Below, in pieces: positions 6,416 through 13,416 of a stretch of 26,920 nt of DNA; position 1 is the first letter of the stretch, and the number at the start of each line of letters is the position of its first letter. Under the pieces are notes generated by a model. That model was not told the origin of the DNA. It saw only the letters and a program-made list of their open reading frames with translations, and searched no databases. The position numbers were made by a program, and so were the translations under genes. The DNA lies in assembly GCA_002494725.1 (NCBI GenBank), contig DACG01000004.1:1-26920 (forward strand), in the 5' to 3' direction. The DNA is from Geoglobus sp. UBA235. Lineage in GTDB: Archaea; Halobacteriota; Archaeoglobi; Archaeoglobales; Archaeoglobaceae.

Positions 6416-6784
6416 ATGAGTCTGATTGAGAAGCTCTTTGGAAAGCAGGAGAGGGTCAGGGTTGATGAATACGAGGAACTTGATCTGAGTGAGTTTGAAG
6501 CGGAGCTTGAAGGTGAGGGTGAAACCTACATAAAGGTAGCCGAAATCACAAGCCTTAATGAGATCCCCGAGGTGAGAAGGCAGGTTTATGATGGTAACAT
6601 AGTCATTGCAGATGTGGCATTCCTCAGACATGACAAGCTTACCTATGACAGAATTCTGAAGGATCTCAGGCAGCTTGCTGAGGACGTGCACGGAGATATT
6701 GTCGGTCTCGGTGAGGAGTACATAATAATCACTCCAATGGGGATCAAGATAGACAGGAACAAGATAAGAGGAACCAGGAGATGA
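6416..6784 (+). CDS. sepF: Archaeal SepF, cell division protein
   Basis: 122 residues from ATG 6416. The N-terminal MSLIEKLFGK is an amphipathic membrane-targeting helix. An acidic linker follows (15-37), then the SepF core: YIKVAEITSLNEIPEVRRQV, a segment DGNIVIADVAFL and the C-terminal strand EEYIIITPMGIKI. In archaea SepF anchors FtsZ to the membrane and is the main FtsZ tether in euryarchaea lacking FtsA. The longer frame that begins upstream at 6278 crosses the promoter and is not likely to be used. The stop overlaps the start of the zinc-finger gene by 4 nt, so the two are co-translated. Confidence 0.9.
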   Translation: MSLIEKLFGKQERVRVDEYEELDLSEFEAELEGEGETYIKVAEITSLNEIPEVRRQVYDGNIVIADVAFLRHDKLTYDRILKDLRQLAEDVHGDIVGLGEEYIIITPMGIKIDRNKIRGTRR

Positions 6785-7368
6785 TCCCCTGCCCAGCCTG
6801 CGGACAGGAACTGAATGTTGTTACGGCAGTTTATGACACACCCTATTTTGGTAAAATTCTCCTCACCTCAATAAACTGTCACTGTGGTTTCAAACACTCA
6901 GATTCCTTCTCTGCAGAGATAAAGGATCCTGTGAGATTCAAACTCGAAATTAAAGGAGAAACGCTGTTTTCAAAGATAGTCAGGTCAACATCAGGAACTG
7001 TCAGAATTCCTGAGCTCGGGCTTGCAATGGAGCCTGGACCGGCAAGTCAGGGCTTTATAACGAATGTTGAAGGAATTCTTCTTAGATTTGAGGAGATAGT
7101 GGAGATGGCCAAAAGATGGAACTCGGACAATGAGGAGGCAGTAAAAAGATGTGACTTCATTCTTGAAAAGCTGAGAAAGGCCATGGAGGGGGAAGAAAGG
7201 CTGACCCTCATACTTGAGGATCCCCACGGAAACAGTGCGATAATTGATGACGGCGTTTTCATGGAGAGGCTCACTCAGAGAGAGGCAGAAAGTCTGAAAA
7301 CAGGGCTCACAGTGCTGGACATAACCGGAGAGGACTATCTGAGGAGGGCAATTGAAGGGGAGGAATGA
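6781..7368 (+). CDS. ZPR1-type zinc-finger protein
   Basis: 195 residues. The N-terminus is a four-cysteine zinc ribbon, Cys4/Cys7 (CPAC) with Cys33/Cys35 (CHC). It is followed by the beta-rich ZPR1 domain: SFSAEIKDPVRFKLEIKG (42-59), STSGTVRIPELGLAMEPG, ITNVEGIL (74-81). Eukaryotic ZPR1 is a chaperone for eEF1A, and archaeal versions are single-domain. The protein is likely cytoplasmic. It overlaps sepF (ATGA) and forms a two-gene operon with it. Confidence 0.85.
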   Translation: MIPCPACGQELNVVTAVYDTPYFGKILLTSINCHCGFKHSDSFSAEIKDPVRFKLEIKGETLFSKIVRSTSGTVRIPELGLAMEPGPASQGFITNVEGILLRFEEIVEMAKRWNSDNEEAVKRCDFILEKLRKAMEGEERLTLILEDPHGNSAIIDDGVFMERLTQREAESLKTGLTVLDITGEDYLRRAIEGEE

Positions 7369-7385
7369 ATCTCCCACTTTTCAGA

Positions 7386-7658
7386 TCACTTTCCCGAACT
7401 TAAAGTTCTGTAAACAAGAATCCCTGCAAGAGCTGCAAATAGAATGAATGAGGCAAATGCGGTGAAAAACAGGAAAATTGCCCCAACCCACCCAAGCTTG
7501 ATGTTAAGGAATTTTAAAGCCTCGATGATTGTGGCCAAAACAAGCACGGTTCCTGAGAGCATAAGAAAAGGGAGTTCATCAAGCTTTTTTGATATCCCAA
7601 GACTGAGGATGCCGAAAAGAAGGGCTGCAAAAAAGACAAAATCAACCATGTCAGCCAT
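7386..7658 (-). CDS. Small membrane protein, three predicted helices
   Basis: 90 residues from ATG 7658; a TTG at 7664 is also in frame. Three hydrophobic helices are visible: about 6-24 (VFFAALLFGILSLGI), 30-48 (FLMLSGTVLVLATIIEAL) and 56-83 (LGWVGAIFLFFTAFASFIL). I do not recognise the family. A TATA element (GTTTTAAATAC on the minus strand, 7681-7691) lies about 28 nt before ATG 7658, supporting a near-leaderless start. It is convergent with zpr1 and divergent from the isomerase gene. Confidence 0.6.
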   Translation of the reverse strand: MADMVDFVFFAALLFGILSLGISKKLDELPFLMLSGTVLVLATIIEALKFLNIKLGWVGAIFLFFTAFASFILFAALAGILVYRTLSSGK

Positions 7659-7680
7659 GACCAATCTAACCAGAAATTCA

Positions 7681-7734
7681 GTATTTAAAACTATTTATCA
7701 TGGCATCTGTGAGCAGGTAAAAGCTTTAATAAAT
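7681..7734. promoter_or_regulatory. Divergent promoters of the small membrane protein and the isomerase
   Basis: The minus-strand TATA (plus-strand TATTTAAAAC at 7682-7691) serves the membrane gene. The plus-strand TTTAATAAAT at 7725-7734 is centred 26 nt before ATG 7756 and serves the isomerase, so both transcripts would start at or near their ATG. Confidence 0.5.
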
Positions 7735-7755
7735 ACCATGCTCCTTCCTCATTCG

Positions 7756-8790
7756 ATGAGAACCGTATTCTGGGAGGAGAACACTGTAAAGCTCATCGAC
7801 CAGAGAAAGCTTCCCGATGCATTCGAAATTCTCACATGCAGAACAGTTGAGGAGCTTGGTGAGGCGATAAAGACCCTTGCTGTAAGAGGGGCTCCTGCTC
7901 TTGAGGCCGCCGGAGGTTACGGTGTTGCCCTGTCAGCTTTTGAGAGAGATTTCAGAGATGTGAACGATCTTAAAAACCACATGAAAAAGAGAGCGGAGTA
8001 TCTGGCATCAACACGGCCCACAGCGGTAAACCTGTTTGTGGGTATTGACAGGGTTCTGAACAGGGCCATCAAAGGAGATAGTGTTCATGAAATAAGGGAA
8101 ATTGCACTGAAAGAGGCTCAGAGAATAGCAGATCAGGATGTTGAGAGAAATATGAGAATGGGGAATATCGGAGCAGAGCTCTTTGATGATGGAGACTCTG
8201 TTCTCACAATATGCAACACCGGCAGCCTTGCCACGGTTTACTGGGGAACCGCCCTTGGTATCATAAGAAGTGCTGTGAAAAAGGGAGTGGAGTTGAGGGT
8301 TTTTGCATGCGAAACCAGACCGCTGAATCAGGGTTCAAGGCTCACAGCCTGGGAGCTGGTGCAGGATGGGATAGATGTCACACTCATAACCGACAGTATG
8401 GCAGGGATGGTTATGCAGAGGGGGCTTGTCAACAAGGTCATAGTTGGTGCTGACAGAATTGTTAGAGATGCCGTTTTCAACAAGATAGGGACGTACACAC
8501 TCTCAGTTCTGGCAAAGGCTCACAGAATTCCGTTCTATGTTGCCGCACCAAAGACGACCTTTGACTGGGATAAGAAGGCAATGGATGTGAAAATAGAGGA
8601 GAGAGGAAGAGAAGAGCTGATTTACTGCAATGTTAAGTGCAGAAAAACCCTGATGGCTCCACAGAACGTGAAGGTCTACAATCCGGCATTTGATGCAACG
8701 CCTCTCGAAAACGTTGATGCAATAATCACCGAGTACGGGATAATCCATCCCCCGTACGAGAAGAACGTTCCGAAAATTCTGGGACTATGA
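7756..8790 (+). CDS. mtnA: Methylthioribose-1-phosphate / ribose-1,5-bisphosphate isomerase family (MtnA, aIF2B-like)
   Basis: 344 residues from ATG 7756. The family marks are LIDQRKLP (13-20), VRGAPALEAAGGYGVAL (43-59), ICNTGSLAT (152-160, catalytic Cys153), ETRPLNQGSRLTAWEL (186-201) and GADRIVRDAVFNKIGT (231-246, catalytic Asp233). Length and motifs fit S-methyl-5-thioribose-1-phosphate isomerase of methionine salvage. The archaeal ribose-1,5-bisphosphate isomerase of nucleoside degradation is a close relative and cannot be fully excluded. The TATA box 26 nt upstream makes this ATG, not earlier in-frame codons, the likely start. The stop abuts the purF stop with no gap (TGA/TCA). Confidence 0.87.
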   Translation: MRTVFWEENTVKLIDQRKLPDAFEILTCRTVEELGEAIKTLAVRGAPALEAAGGYGVALSAFERDFRDVNDLKNHMKKRAEYLASTRPTAVNLFVGIDRVLNRAIKGDSVHEIREIALKEAQRIADQDVERNMRMGNIGAELFDDGDSVLTICNTGSLATVYWGTALGIIRSAVKKGVELRVFACETRPLNQGSRLTAWELVQDGIDVTLITDSMAGMVMQRGLVNKVIVGADRIVRDAVFNKIGTYTLSVLAKAHRIPFYVAAPKTTFDWDKKAMDVKIEERGREELIYCNVKCRKTLMAPQNVKVYNPAFDATPLENVDAIITEYGIIHPPYEKNVPKILGL

Positions 8791-10161
8791 TCAGCAGCTC
8801 CTGCATGTCTGGGCCTCACTCACATCAACAGGGTACTTCGCCGTGAGACATGCGAGGCACAGACTCTCTTTTTCCTTTCCAACAGCTTCAATGAGCCCCT
8901 CAAGGCTCAGATAAGCCAGTGTATCTGCGTTTATCTCCCTTCTTATCTCCTCAACAGTTTTGCTTGAGGCTATGAGCTCCTCTCTTGTAGACATATCGAT
9001 TCCAAAATAGCAGGGAGATATTATGGGAGGACTGCCAACCCTGAAGTGCACCTCCCTGGCTCCGGCACTTCTCACCATATCCACTATCTTTCTGCTCGTC
9101 GTCCCCCTTACTATGCTGTCATCAATGAGCACAACTCTCTTACCCTCAACGTTATTTCTTATTGCGTTCATCTTTATCTTCACAGACAGCTCCCTCGTGT
9201 TCTGATCTGGCAGAATGAATGTCCTTCCAACATACCTGTTTTTTATAAGAGCCTCCAAGTACTCTATTCCCGACTCTTTTGAGAATCCAATGGCAGACGT
9301 TGTACCGCTGTCCGGAACTGAAGAGACGATATCTGCCTCAACCGGGGATTCTCTTGCCAGTATTCTGCCGATTCTCTGTCTGACATCATAAACGCTCACA
9401 CCATCTATTATTGAATCCGGACGGGCAAAGTATATGTATTCAAACACGCACAGAGCATTTCGGATGGATTTCTCAATTCTTATGAACTCGATTTCCCCAT
9501 CTCTGATAATAACCGCCTCTCCCGGCTCAACATCCCTCACAATTTCCGCTCCAACCGCATCGATGGCACAGCTCTCACTTGCGATGATGTATCCAAAATC
9601 ACCTTCGCCGACAATCAGTGGCTTGAAACCATGGGAATCCCTGAATCCAACAAGAAGGTCGTTGAATGCAAAAACAAGTGTGTATGACCCCTTAATCTGA
9701 CCTGAAAGATTGACTATCGCATTTATCGGGTCATTTGATACCATCTCCCTTGCCATAAGCTTTGCTATGACCTCTGTATCTGAGTCTGACACAAAAACCG
9801 AACCCTCTCTTTCCAAGGCATCTCTCAGGGATGGGTAGTTTACCAGATTTCCATTATGGGCTATGGCCATCGCACCCTGTTTGGTTTTGACAAGCAGAGG
9901 CTGAGCGTTCTCAATTCTGCTCTCTCCTGTTGTGGAATACCTCACATGTCCAACAGCGATCTTTCCCTTCATTCCGTCAAGCTTTTTTGTGTCGAATATC
10001 TCGTTTACGAGCCCCATCCCCTTGTGGATATGGATGTAATCCCCGAAAACAGATATGCCGGCAGATTCCTGACCCCTGTGCTGTAATGCGTAGAGGGAGA
10101 AAAAAGCGATTTTGGAGGTTAGATCCTCATTTTCAGAGTAGACTCCAACTACACCACACAT
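8791..10161 (-). CDS. purF: Amidophosphoribosyltransferase (purine synthesis step 1)
   Basis: 456 residues. PurF makes 5-phosphoribosylamine from PRPP and glutamine. The propeptide is essentially absent, so Cys2 (MCGVVGVYS) becomes the N-terminal nucleophile of the glutaminase domain (2 to about 230; HNGNLVNY at 102-109). The PRPP-binding motif VLIDDSIVRGTTS lies at 344-356. Cys238, Cys384, Cys435 and Cys438 match the four ligands of the [4Fe-4S] cluster of Bacillus-type PurF. It is the last gene of the LSm-L37e-purF operon, starting 1 nt after the L37e stop. Confidence 0.95.
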   Translation of the reverse strand: MCGVVGVYSENEDLTSKIAFFSLYALQHRGQESAGISVFGDYIHIHKGMGLVNEIFDTKKLDGMKGKIAVGHVRYSTTGESRIENAQPLLVKTKQGAMAIAHNGNLVNYPSLRDALEREGSVFVSDSDTEVIAKLMAREMVSNDPINAIVNLSGQIKGSYTLVFAFNDLLVGFRDSHGFKPLIVGEGDFGYIIASESCAIDAVGAEIVRDVEPGEAVIIRDGEIEFIRIEKSIRNALCVFEYIYFARPDSIIDGVSVYDVRQRIGRILARESPVEADIVSSVPDSGTTSAIGFSKESGIEYLEALIKNRYVGRTFILPDQNTRELSVKIKMNAIRNNVEGKRVVLIDDSIVRGTTSRKIVDMVRSAGAREVHFRVGSPPIISPCYFGIDMSTREELIASSKTVEEIRREINADTLAYLSLEGLIEAVGKEKESLCLACLTAKYPVDVSEAQTCRSC

Positions 10162-10162
10162 C

Positions 10163-10321
10163 TCAGTATCTGTCCTTTTTCTTCACAATCCAGCTGTAAT
10201 TCCTGATTTTCCTGCTTCTTCCAAAACCACATGACGCGCAGTATCCCTTTCTTCTGTGGAACGAAACCTTACCGCATCTTCTGCATTTGATATGGATGAT
10301 TTTTCTTCCTCTCTTACCCAT
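10163..10321 (-). CDS. rpl37e: Large ribosomal subunit protein eL37
   Basis: 52 residues, short and easily missed. Starting MGKRGRKIIHIKCRRCGK, it carries the L37e zinc ribbon Cys13/Cys16 (CRRC) and Cys28/Cys31 (CASC), then CGFGRSRKIRNYSW. It is strongly basic. Compared with common L37e proteins it lacks a few residues between the N-terminal MGKR and the first strand. It lies downstream of LSm and upstream of purF on the minus strand; LSm-L37e is a pairing known from many archaea. Confidence 0.93.
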   Translation of the reverse strand: MGKRGRKIIHIKCRRCGKVSFHRRKGYCASCGFGRSRKIRNYSWIVKKKDRY

Positions 10322-10351
10322 TGAAGTAGTTCCATCTGACACTCAATCACC

Positions 10352-10573
10352 TCACTGAGATGGTGAAACAAACACAACAGTGTCTCCCCTTATAACAACA
10401 CTCCCGAGCTTTTTGACAACCTCTCCATCCTGGATCTCCTCAGCATTTATCAGAACAAGATTCATGTGTATATCATACCCATCAAGCACACCCCTGAATT
10501 CCCTTCCACCCTTCAGCCTGACAAGCACTGAGGTGTTGAGAGATCTGTTCAGCACATCAAGAGGTCTTGCCAT
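10352..10573 (-). CDS. Sm-like (LSm) RNA-binding protein
   Basis: 73 residues covering one Sm fold. The Sm1 motif is VLVRLKGGREFRGVLDGYD (17-35) with HMNLVLINAEE; Sm2 is GSVVIRGDTVVFVSP with the IRGD RNA-contact residues. Archaeal LSm proteins form heptameric rings that bind U-rich RNA and tRNA precursors. GGAGG precedes the ATG by about 8 nt. It is the first gene of the LSm-L37e-purF operon and faces the PUA gene across a shared promoter region. Confidence 0.93.
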   Translation of the reverse strand: MARPLDVLNRSLNTSVLVRLKGGREFRGVLDGYDIHMNLVLINAEEIQDGEVVKKLGSVVIRGDTVVFVSPSQ

Positions 10574-10589
10574 TTTTTAATCCTCCGTG

Positions 10590-10629
10590 AGTTTTTTAAT
10601 CCCAGTCACATTGAGTGTATTTAAAAATA
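10590..10629. promoter_or_regulatory. Divergent promoter region between LSm and the PUA protein
   Basis: TATTTAAAAATA at 10618-10629 reads as a TATA box on both strands. On the minus strand it would give LSm a leader of about 20 nt that includes GGAGG. For the plus strand, either this box (about 20 nt from ATG 10642) or TTTTTTAAT at 10592-10600 could serve. Confidence 0.4.
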
Positions 10630-10641
10630 TCGGATGGGACT

Positions 10642-11109
10642 ATGAGGAGGCAGAGACTCAGAAAGAAGGAAGCTAAGAGAGTTGCAGAGGAAATCAGGGG
10701 TAATTTTGGGATTGAAATTAAAGGTGAGATTGACAGGGTTGAGGTAAATGGAAGAACGGTTTTGCTTGTGGATGGTGAGCCCCTGATCTTTGAGCATGAG
10801 GGCAGATACTACTTCACTCTTTATGGAATAATGAAATTCAGACCGGAAAATGGAATGGTTGTTGTGGATGAGGGAGCTGTGAAATTTATTATGAACGGAG
10901 CAGATGTGATGAGACCCGGCATAGTTCAGGCAGATGAAAGTCTGAGGAAGGGTGATTTCTGCTATGTTGTTGTTGAGAGAAAGCTCACACCCCTTGCCGT
11001 TGGTATCGCACTGGTGGATGGAACTGAAATGATCGGTGAGAGCGGTAAGGCAGTGAAAAATCTGCATCACCTTAATGACAGGGTATGGAGGTTCTTTTTG
11101 AAATCTTAA
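10642..11109 (+). CDS. PUA-domain RNA-binding protein (archaeal MCTS1-like, DUF1947-PUA)
   Basis: 155 residues from ATG 10642. The basic N-terminus (RRQRLRKKEAKRVAEEI) leads a DUF1947-type domain (about 1-75). A PUA domain follows from about 77: VVVDEGAVKFIMNGADVMRPGI, then GDFCYVVVERK, PLAVGIAL and GKAVKNLHHL. In eukaryotes MCTS1/DENR-type proteins act in translation initiation and recycling on the small subunit; archaeal members are assumed to bind tRNA or ribosomes. In-frame codons before 10642 lie inside the promoter and are unlikely starts. Confidence 0.85.
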   Translation: MRRQRLRKKEAKRVAEEIRGNFGIEIKGEIDRVEVNGRTVLLVDGEPLIFEHEGRYYFTLYGIMKFRPENGMVVVDEGAVKFIMNGADVMRPGIVQADESLRKGDFCYVVVERKLTPLAVGIALVDGTEMIGESGKAVKNLHHLNDRVWRFFLKS

Positions 11110-11218
11110 GCTGAATTTTGAGGGAAGTGTCGGGTTTTTCCAGAAATCGAATATCACAGCTCGTCGTTCTCATAGATTTCACCCATAATACCTTAAAAAA
11201 ATTGATCCAGAAGGGAAA

Positions 11219-12223
11219 TCAGTGTTCGGGAGTGAAGCAGCAGTAACCTATCTCATCACACCTTCTTTTTATTTCATTCCAGAACTCCACAGGTATTGTC
11301 TGAACTGCAAGAGGATAGAGCACGTTGTCCTCCTTGTATATGTGCTTTGGAAGTTCCTGAACTATGTACTCTGCAAGCTCTTTCACTTTTTTAACAAATT
11401 CATCGTAGTCAAAGCCTTCCCAGTTCTTAGCAACCTCAAAAAGCTCCTTTTTTCTCGGTTTCATCTCATTATGTTCCTCTTTCATTATTTCAGGTGGCTC
11501 CACAACTCCATGGTCCTTTAACACTGGAAACAGCACTCTCTCCTCCCTCTCATGATGTTTGTCAGCCTCCACAAGATGCTCGGCTATGTGTATCAGAAAT
11601 TCAACATCCTCCCTGACATCTTCAAAATCATCTGCCTTTTCAAGATTATCAAGAACCTCCTTCAGCCTGTCAAGAAATCCGAGAATCATCTTATGCTCTT
11701 CCATCATTGTGTGAACTGGATGTCCAGGCTCAACACTCACCTCCGTACTCTCGAGAGTCTCTCTGAGAATTTCAAGATGCACATCACAAAGTTTCTTCAT
11801 TTCCTCCCTTGAAACACCTTCATGGATCATCTCCTGCTCGATTAAAGCAAGTTCAGTCGGAGATATACTCCTCAAAATATCCTTTGCCTCATCTTTTAGC
11901 TTTTCCAGATCCTCAACACTCTTTAGATCTCTTAAAAGCTTTTTCACTTTTTCAGCCTTCCTGCTTTCTCCATCTGAGGTTTTTGAAATCACAAAAACCC
12001 ACTCATCTGGGCCTTGCTTCTCATACTTCCATTCAAACTGCCCTGGATATTCTGCGGAGAACATGTAATAAAGCGGCTTGGGTTCGTGATCGTTGATTAT
12101 TCTGAAAGCTTCATCCTCTTTCAGGGAGTTCCAGAGCTCCATTATCTTCCCATGCCTTTCAGGTGGTGGAAGTTCTCTCAAATCAAGGGTTTTAACTATC
12201 TCAACATTCCTCAATTTGCCCAT
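11219..12223 (-). CDS. DUF2249 - DUF438 - hemerythrin fusion protein
   Basis: 334 residues from ATG 12223, with GGTGA five nt upstream; a GTG at 12232 would add three. Residues about 8-80 resemble DUF2249 (TLDLRELPPPERHGKIMELW). About 88-160 resemble DUF438 (helical, SPTELALIEQEMIHEGVS). About 168-310 are a hemerythrin/HHE four-helix bundle with candidate diiron ligands His177, His216, His223/His224, Glu228, His251, His294 and Glu298. Related multidomain proteins are linked to O2, NO or iron-sulfur repair responses in anaerobes. It is single-copy on its strand with its own promoter. Function is inferred from domains only. Confidence 0.8.
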   Translation of the reverse strand: MGKLRNVEIVKTLDLRELPPPERHGKIMELWNSLKEDEAFRIINDHEPKPLYYMFSAEYPGQFEWKYEKQGPDEWVFVISKTSDGESRKAEKVKKLLRDLKSVEDLEKLKDEAKDILRSISPTELALIEQEMIHEGVSREEMKKLCDVHLEILRETLESTEVSVEPGHPVHTMMEEHKMILGFLDRLKEVLDNLEKADDFEDVREDVEFLIHIAEHLVEADKHHEREERVLFPVLKDHGVVEPPEIMKEEHNEMKPRKKELFEVAKNWEGFDYDEFVKKVKELAEYIVQELPKHIYKEDNVLYPLAVQTIPVEFWNEIKRRCDEIGYCCFTPEH

Positions 12224-12303
12224 GTTTTTCACCGAATAAAATAATTCACGTCAGGTTACTTAACACTGTTCACTAAAATTTTCGGTCTTTAATAGTCATA
12301 CAA

Positions 12304-12323
12304 GTGCCTGATCAGTTAGGCAC
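12304..12323. repeat. Short inverted repeat GTGCCT...AGGCAC
   Basis: GTGCCTGATCAGTTAGGCAC: perfect 6-bp arms around an 8-base centre that itself holds TGATCA. It lies about 80 nt upstream of the hemerythrin start. It could be an operator or the end of the decayed ORF's transcript. The sequence is clear; the role is guesswork. Confidence 0.3.
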
Positions 12324-12492
12324 ACCCCTCGACTGAACTTTTGCAGTGAAGATTGCAGGAACGATGCATAATGAATTCTTCTTTCCAAAATCGATAAGAT
12401 CCCTTGAAGGTCTACACCTCTTAACAACATATTCATCTGTGTAGGTTTATACAGAGTAATGTCTCACATTCTAAGCAATTTGTACCTTCCAT
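12312..12492 (-). pseudogene. Decayed small cysteine-containing ORF
   Basis: From ATG 12492 the frame reads MEGTNCLECETLLC then stops within a few codons. A frame one base away continues EYVVKRCRPSRDLIDFGKK and ends near 12312. A TATA box (AAGCATATATA) sits about 50 nt before the ATG. CxxC followed by basic residues suggests a small zinc-binding protein, but I do not recognise it and the reconstruction is tentative. Confidence 0.3.
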
Positions 12493-12672
12493 GATTAACA
12501 TCAGACAACAAATGACAAGTAAACACCATCACCCAGACCATATATATGCTTCAATGGTCGAATGGTCATCTTGTTAACCAATTGATAAAACGCAGACGAA
12601 TGAGGGCCAGTGGTTGATAACAGAGAGTAAAAACCTGTTACTGAATATAAACACCTCAGAAAGTGGTTCAGA

Positions 12673-12774
12673 CTACCTGTCTATTCCATCCTCTGCTCTG
12701 TGGTAGAGCTGGAGATGTAACGCCATGGCTTCATACCTTTCAAGCTCGATATTACATACCGGACATACCGGCAT
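12673..12774 (-). CDS. 33-residue C2H2-type zinc-finger micro-protein
   Basis: MPVCPVCNIELERYEAMALH continued by LQLYHRAEDGIDR. Cys4/Cys7 and His20/His25 make a CxxC-x12-H-x4-H finger, close to the classic C2H2 spacing. The ATG is preceded by GGTGAT, and a TATA box (AAGCATATATA on the minus strand, 12806-12816) lies about 32 nt upstream. Such solitary micro-fingers occur in archaea and viruses, often as DNA-binding regulators. It is short, so coding status rests on the motif plus promoter and ribosome site. Confidence 0.6.
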   Translation of the reverse strand: MPVCPVCNIELERYEAMALHLQLYHRAEDGIDR

Positions 12775-12867
12775 TATATCACCATTAATAATTTAGATTT
12801 TAGACTATATATGCTTATTGGTATTTCGAATACATTTAACATAAACGATTCCCACAAAGTCATTTTG

Positions 12868-12903
12868 AGAGTCTGATAGGGCTCAATTGCCCTTGTAACT
12901 CTT
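12868..12903. other. Imperfect hairpin, possible terminator or small structured RNA
   Basis: Inner stem AGGGC/GCCCT closes a TCAATT loop (12878-12893). An outer stem AGAGT/ACTCT is separated from it by a 5/4-base internal loop. It lies about 70-110 nt past the acetyltransferase stop on the minus strand, so it may end that operon's transcript, although there is no clear T-run. Confidence 0.3.
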
Positions 12904-12974
12904 AAACAAAATTCTGACAAAAGAGAATACAACAGTTTCTAACACGCTAAATCAGCCGTTTATCTCTAAATCTA

Positions 12975-13412
12975 TTAGATTCTCTTCATCATGCAAAGGG
13001 CTGTGGAAGGGCATAGGCTGGAAAATTCATCCGTCTTTTGTATAACTTCCGGAACTCTTTCACGTTCAGCAACATTAAAGCCCAGCTTTCTGAAGAACCT
13101 TTCTGCAGTGGTGGTGAGGAGGTAGAGTTCTCTCACACCTCTCTGTCTTGCTTTCTCTATAAGCTTCATACAAAGCTTCATGCCATATCCCTTGCCCCTG
13201 AACTCCTCCTTTATAACAACGGACCTCAGCAGTCCATACTTGCCATAAATTTCAATGCCACCTATTCCAACGATTTTTTCGGAATATACTATGAACATGC
13301 AATCCAGCTTGGAGGGAATGTCTTCATAGGGCAGATTACCATTTTTGAGGAGCTCAACTATCAGGGACAAATCTTCTTTCCTCGCATTTCGAAGCCAGAT
13401 TTCGAGGGGCAT
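12975..13412 (-). CDS. GNAT acetyltransferase, ArsN2-like
   Basis: 145 residues from ATG 13412, chosen because GGTGAT overlapping the upstream stop lies just before it; ATGs at 13424 and 13436 would overlap the cyclase gene. The acetyl-CoA loop is EEFRGKGYGMKL. The C-terminal half has the pattern YLLTTTAERFFRKLGF then R..VPEVIQKTDEFSSLCP and ALCMMK, typical of proteins annotated as arsenic-resistance acetyltransferase ArsN2. Substrate identity is not proven, and no other ars genes are present here. It is the third gene of the DJ-1 - cyclase - GNAT operon, 4 nt after the cyclase stop. Confidence 0.75.
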   Translation of the reverse strand: MPLEIWLRNARKEDLSLIVELLKNGNLPYEDIPSKLDCMFIVYSEKIVGIGGIEIYGKYGLLRSVVIKEEFRGKGYGMKLCMKLIEKARQRGVRELYLLTTTAERFFRKLGFNVAERERVPEVIQKTDEFSSLCPSTALCMMKRI

Positions 13413-13416
13413 ACCA

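Larger units (their letters stand above)
12224..12974. other. Long, mostly non-coding intergenic stretch
   Basis: About 750 bases between the hemerythrin and acetyltransferase genes. I see one convincing micro-gene (12673-12774), one decayed small ORF (12312-12492), two copies of the minus-strand string AAGCATATATA (12541-12551 and 12806-12816) acting as TATA boxes, an inverted repeat at 12304-12323 and a hairpin at 12868-12903. Base composition is more AT-rich than the flanking genes. No tRNA or CRISPR repeat was seen. Confidence 0.5.

Noticed and set aside
7444..7755. Long N-terminal extension of the isomerase frame
   Set aside because: It is antisense to the small membrane protein gene and runs through the promoter; the family starts at the MRTVFW position.
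10183..10377. 64-codon minus-strand frame over the L37e region
   Set aside because: It is another frame of the same strand. The L37e zinc ribbon in the neighbouring frame explains the sequence.
12296..12430. 44-codon minus-strand ORF starting MLLRGVDLQG
   Set aside because: No ribosome site or motif; an alternative frame over the same bases (VVKRCRPSRDLIDF) looks more protein-like, though itself decayed.
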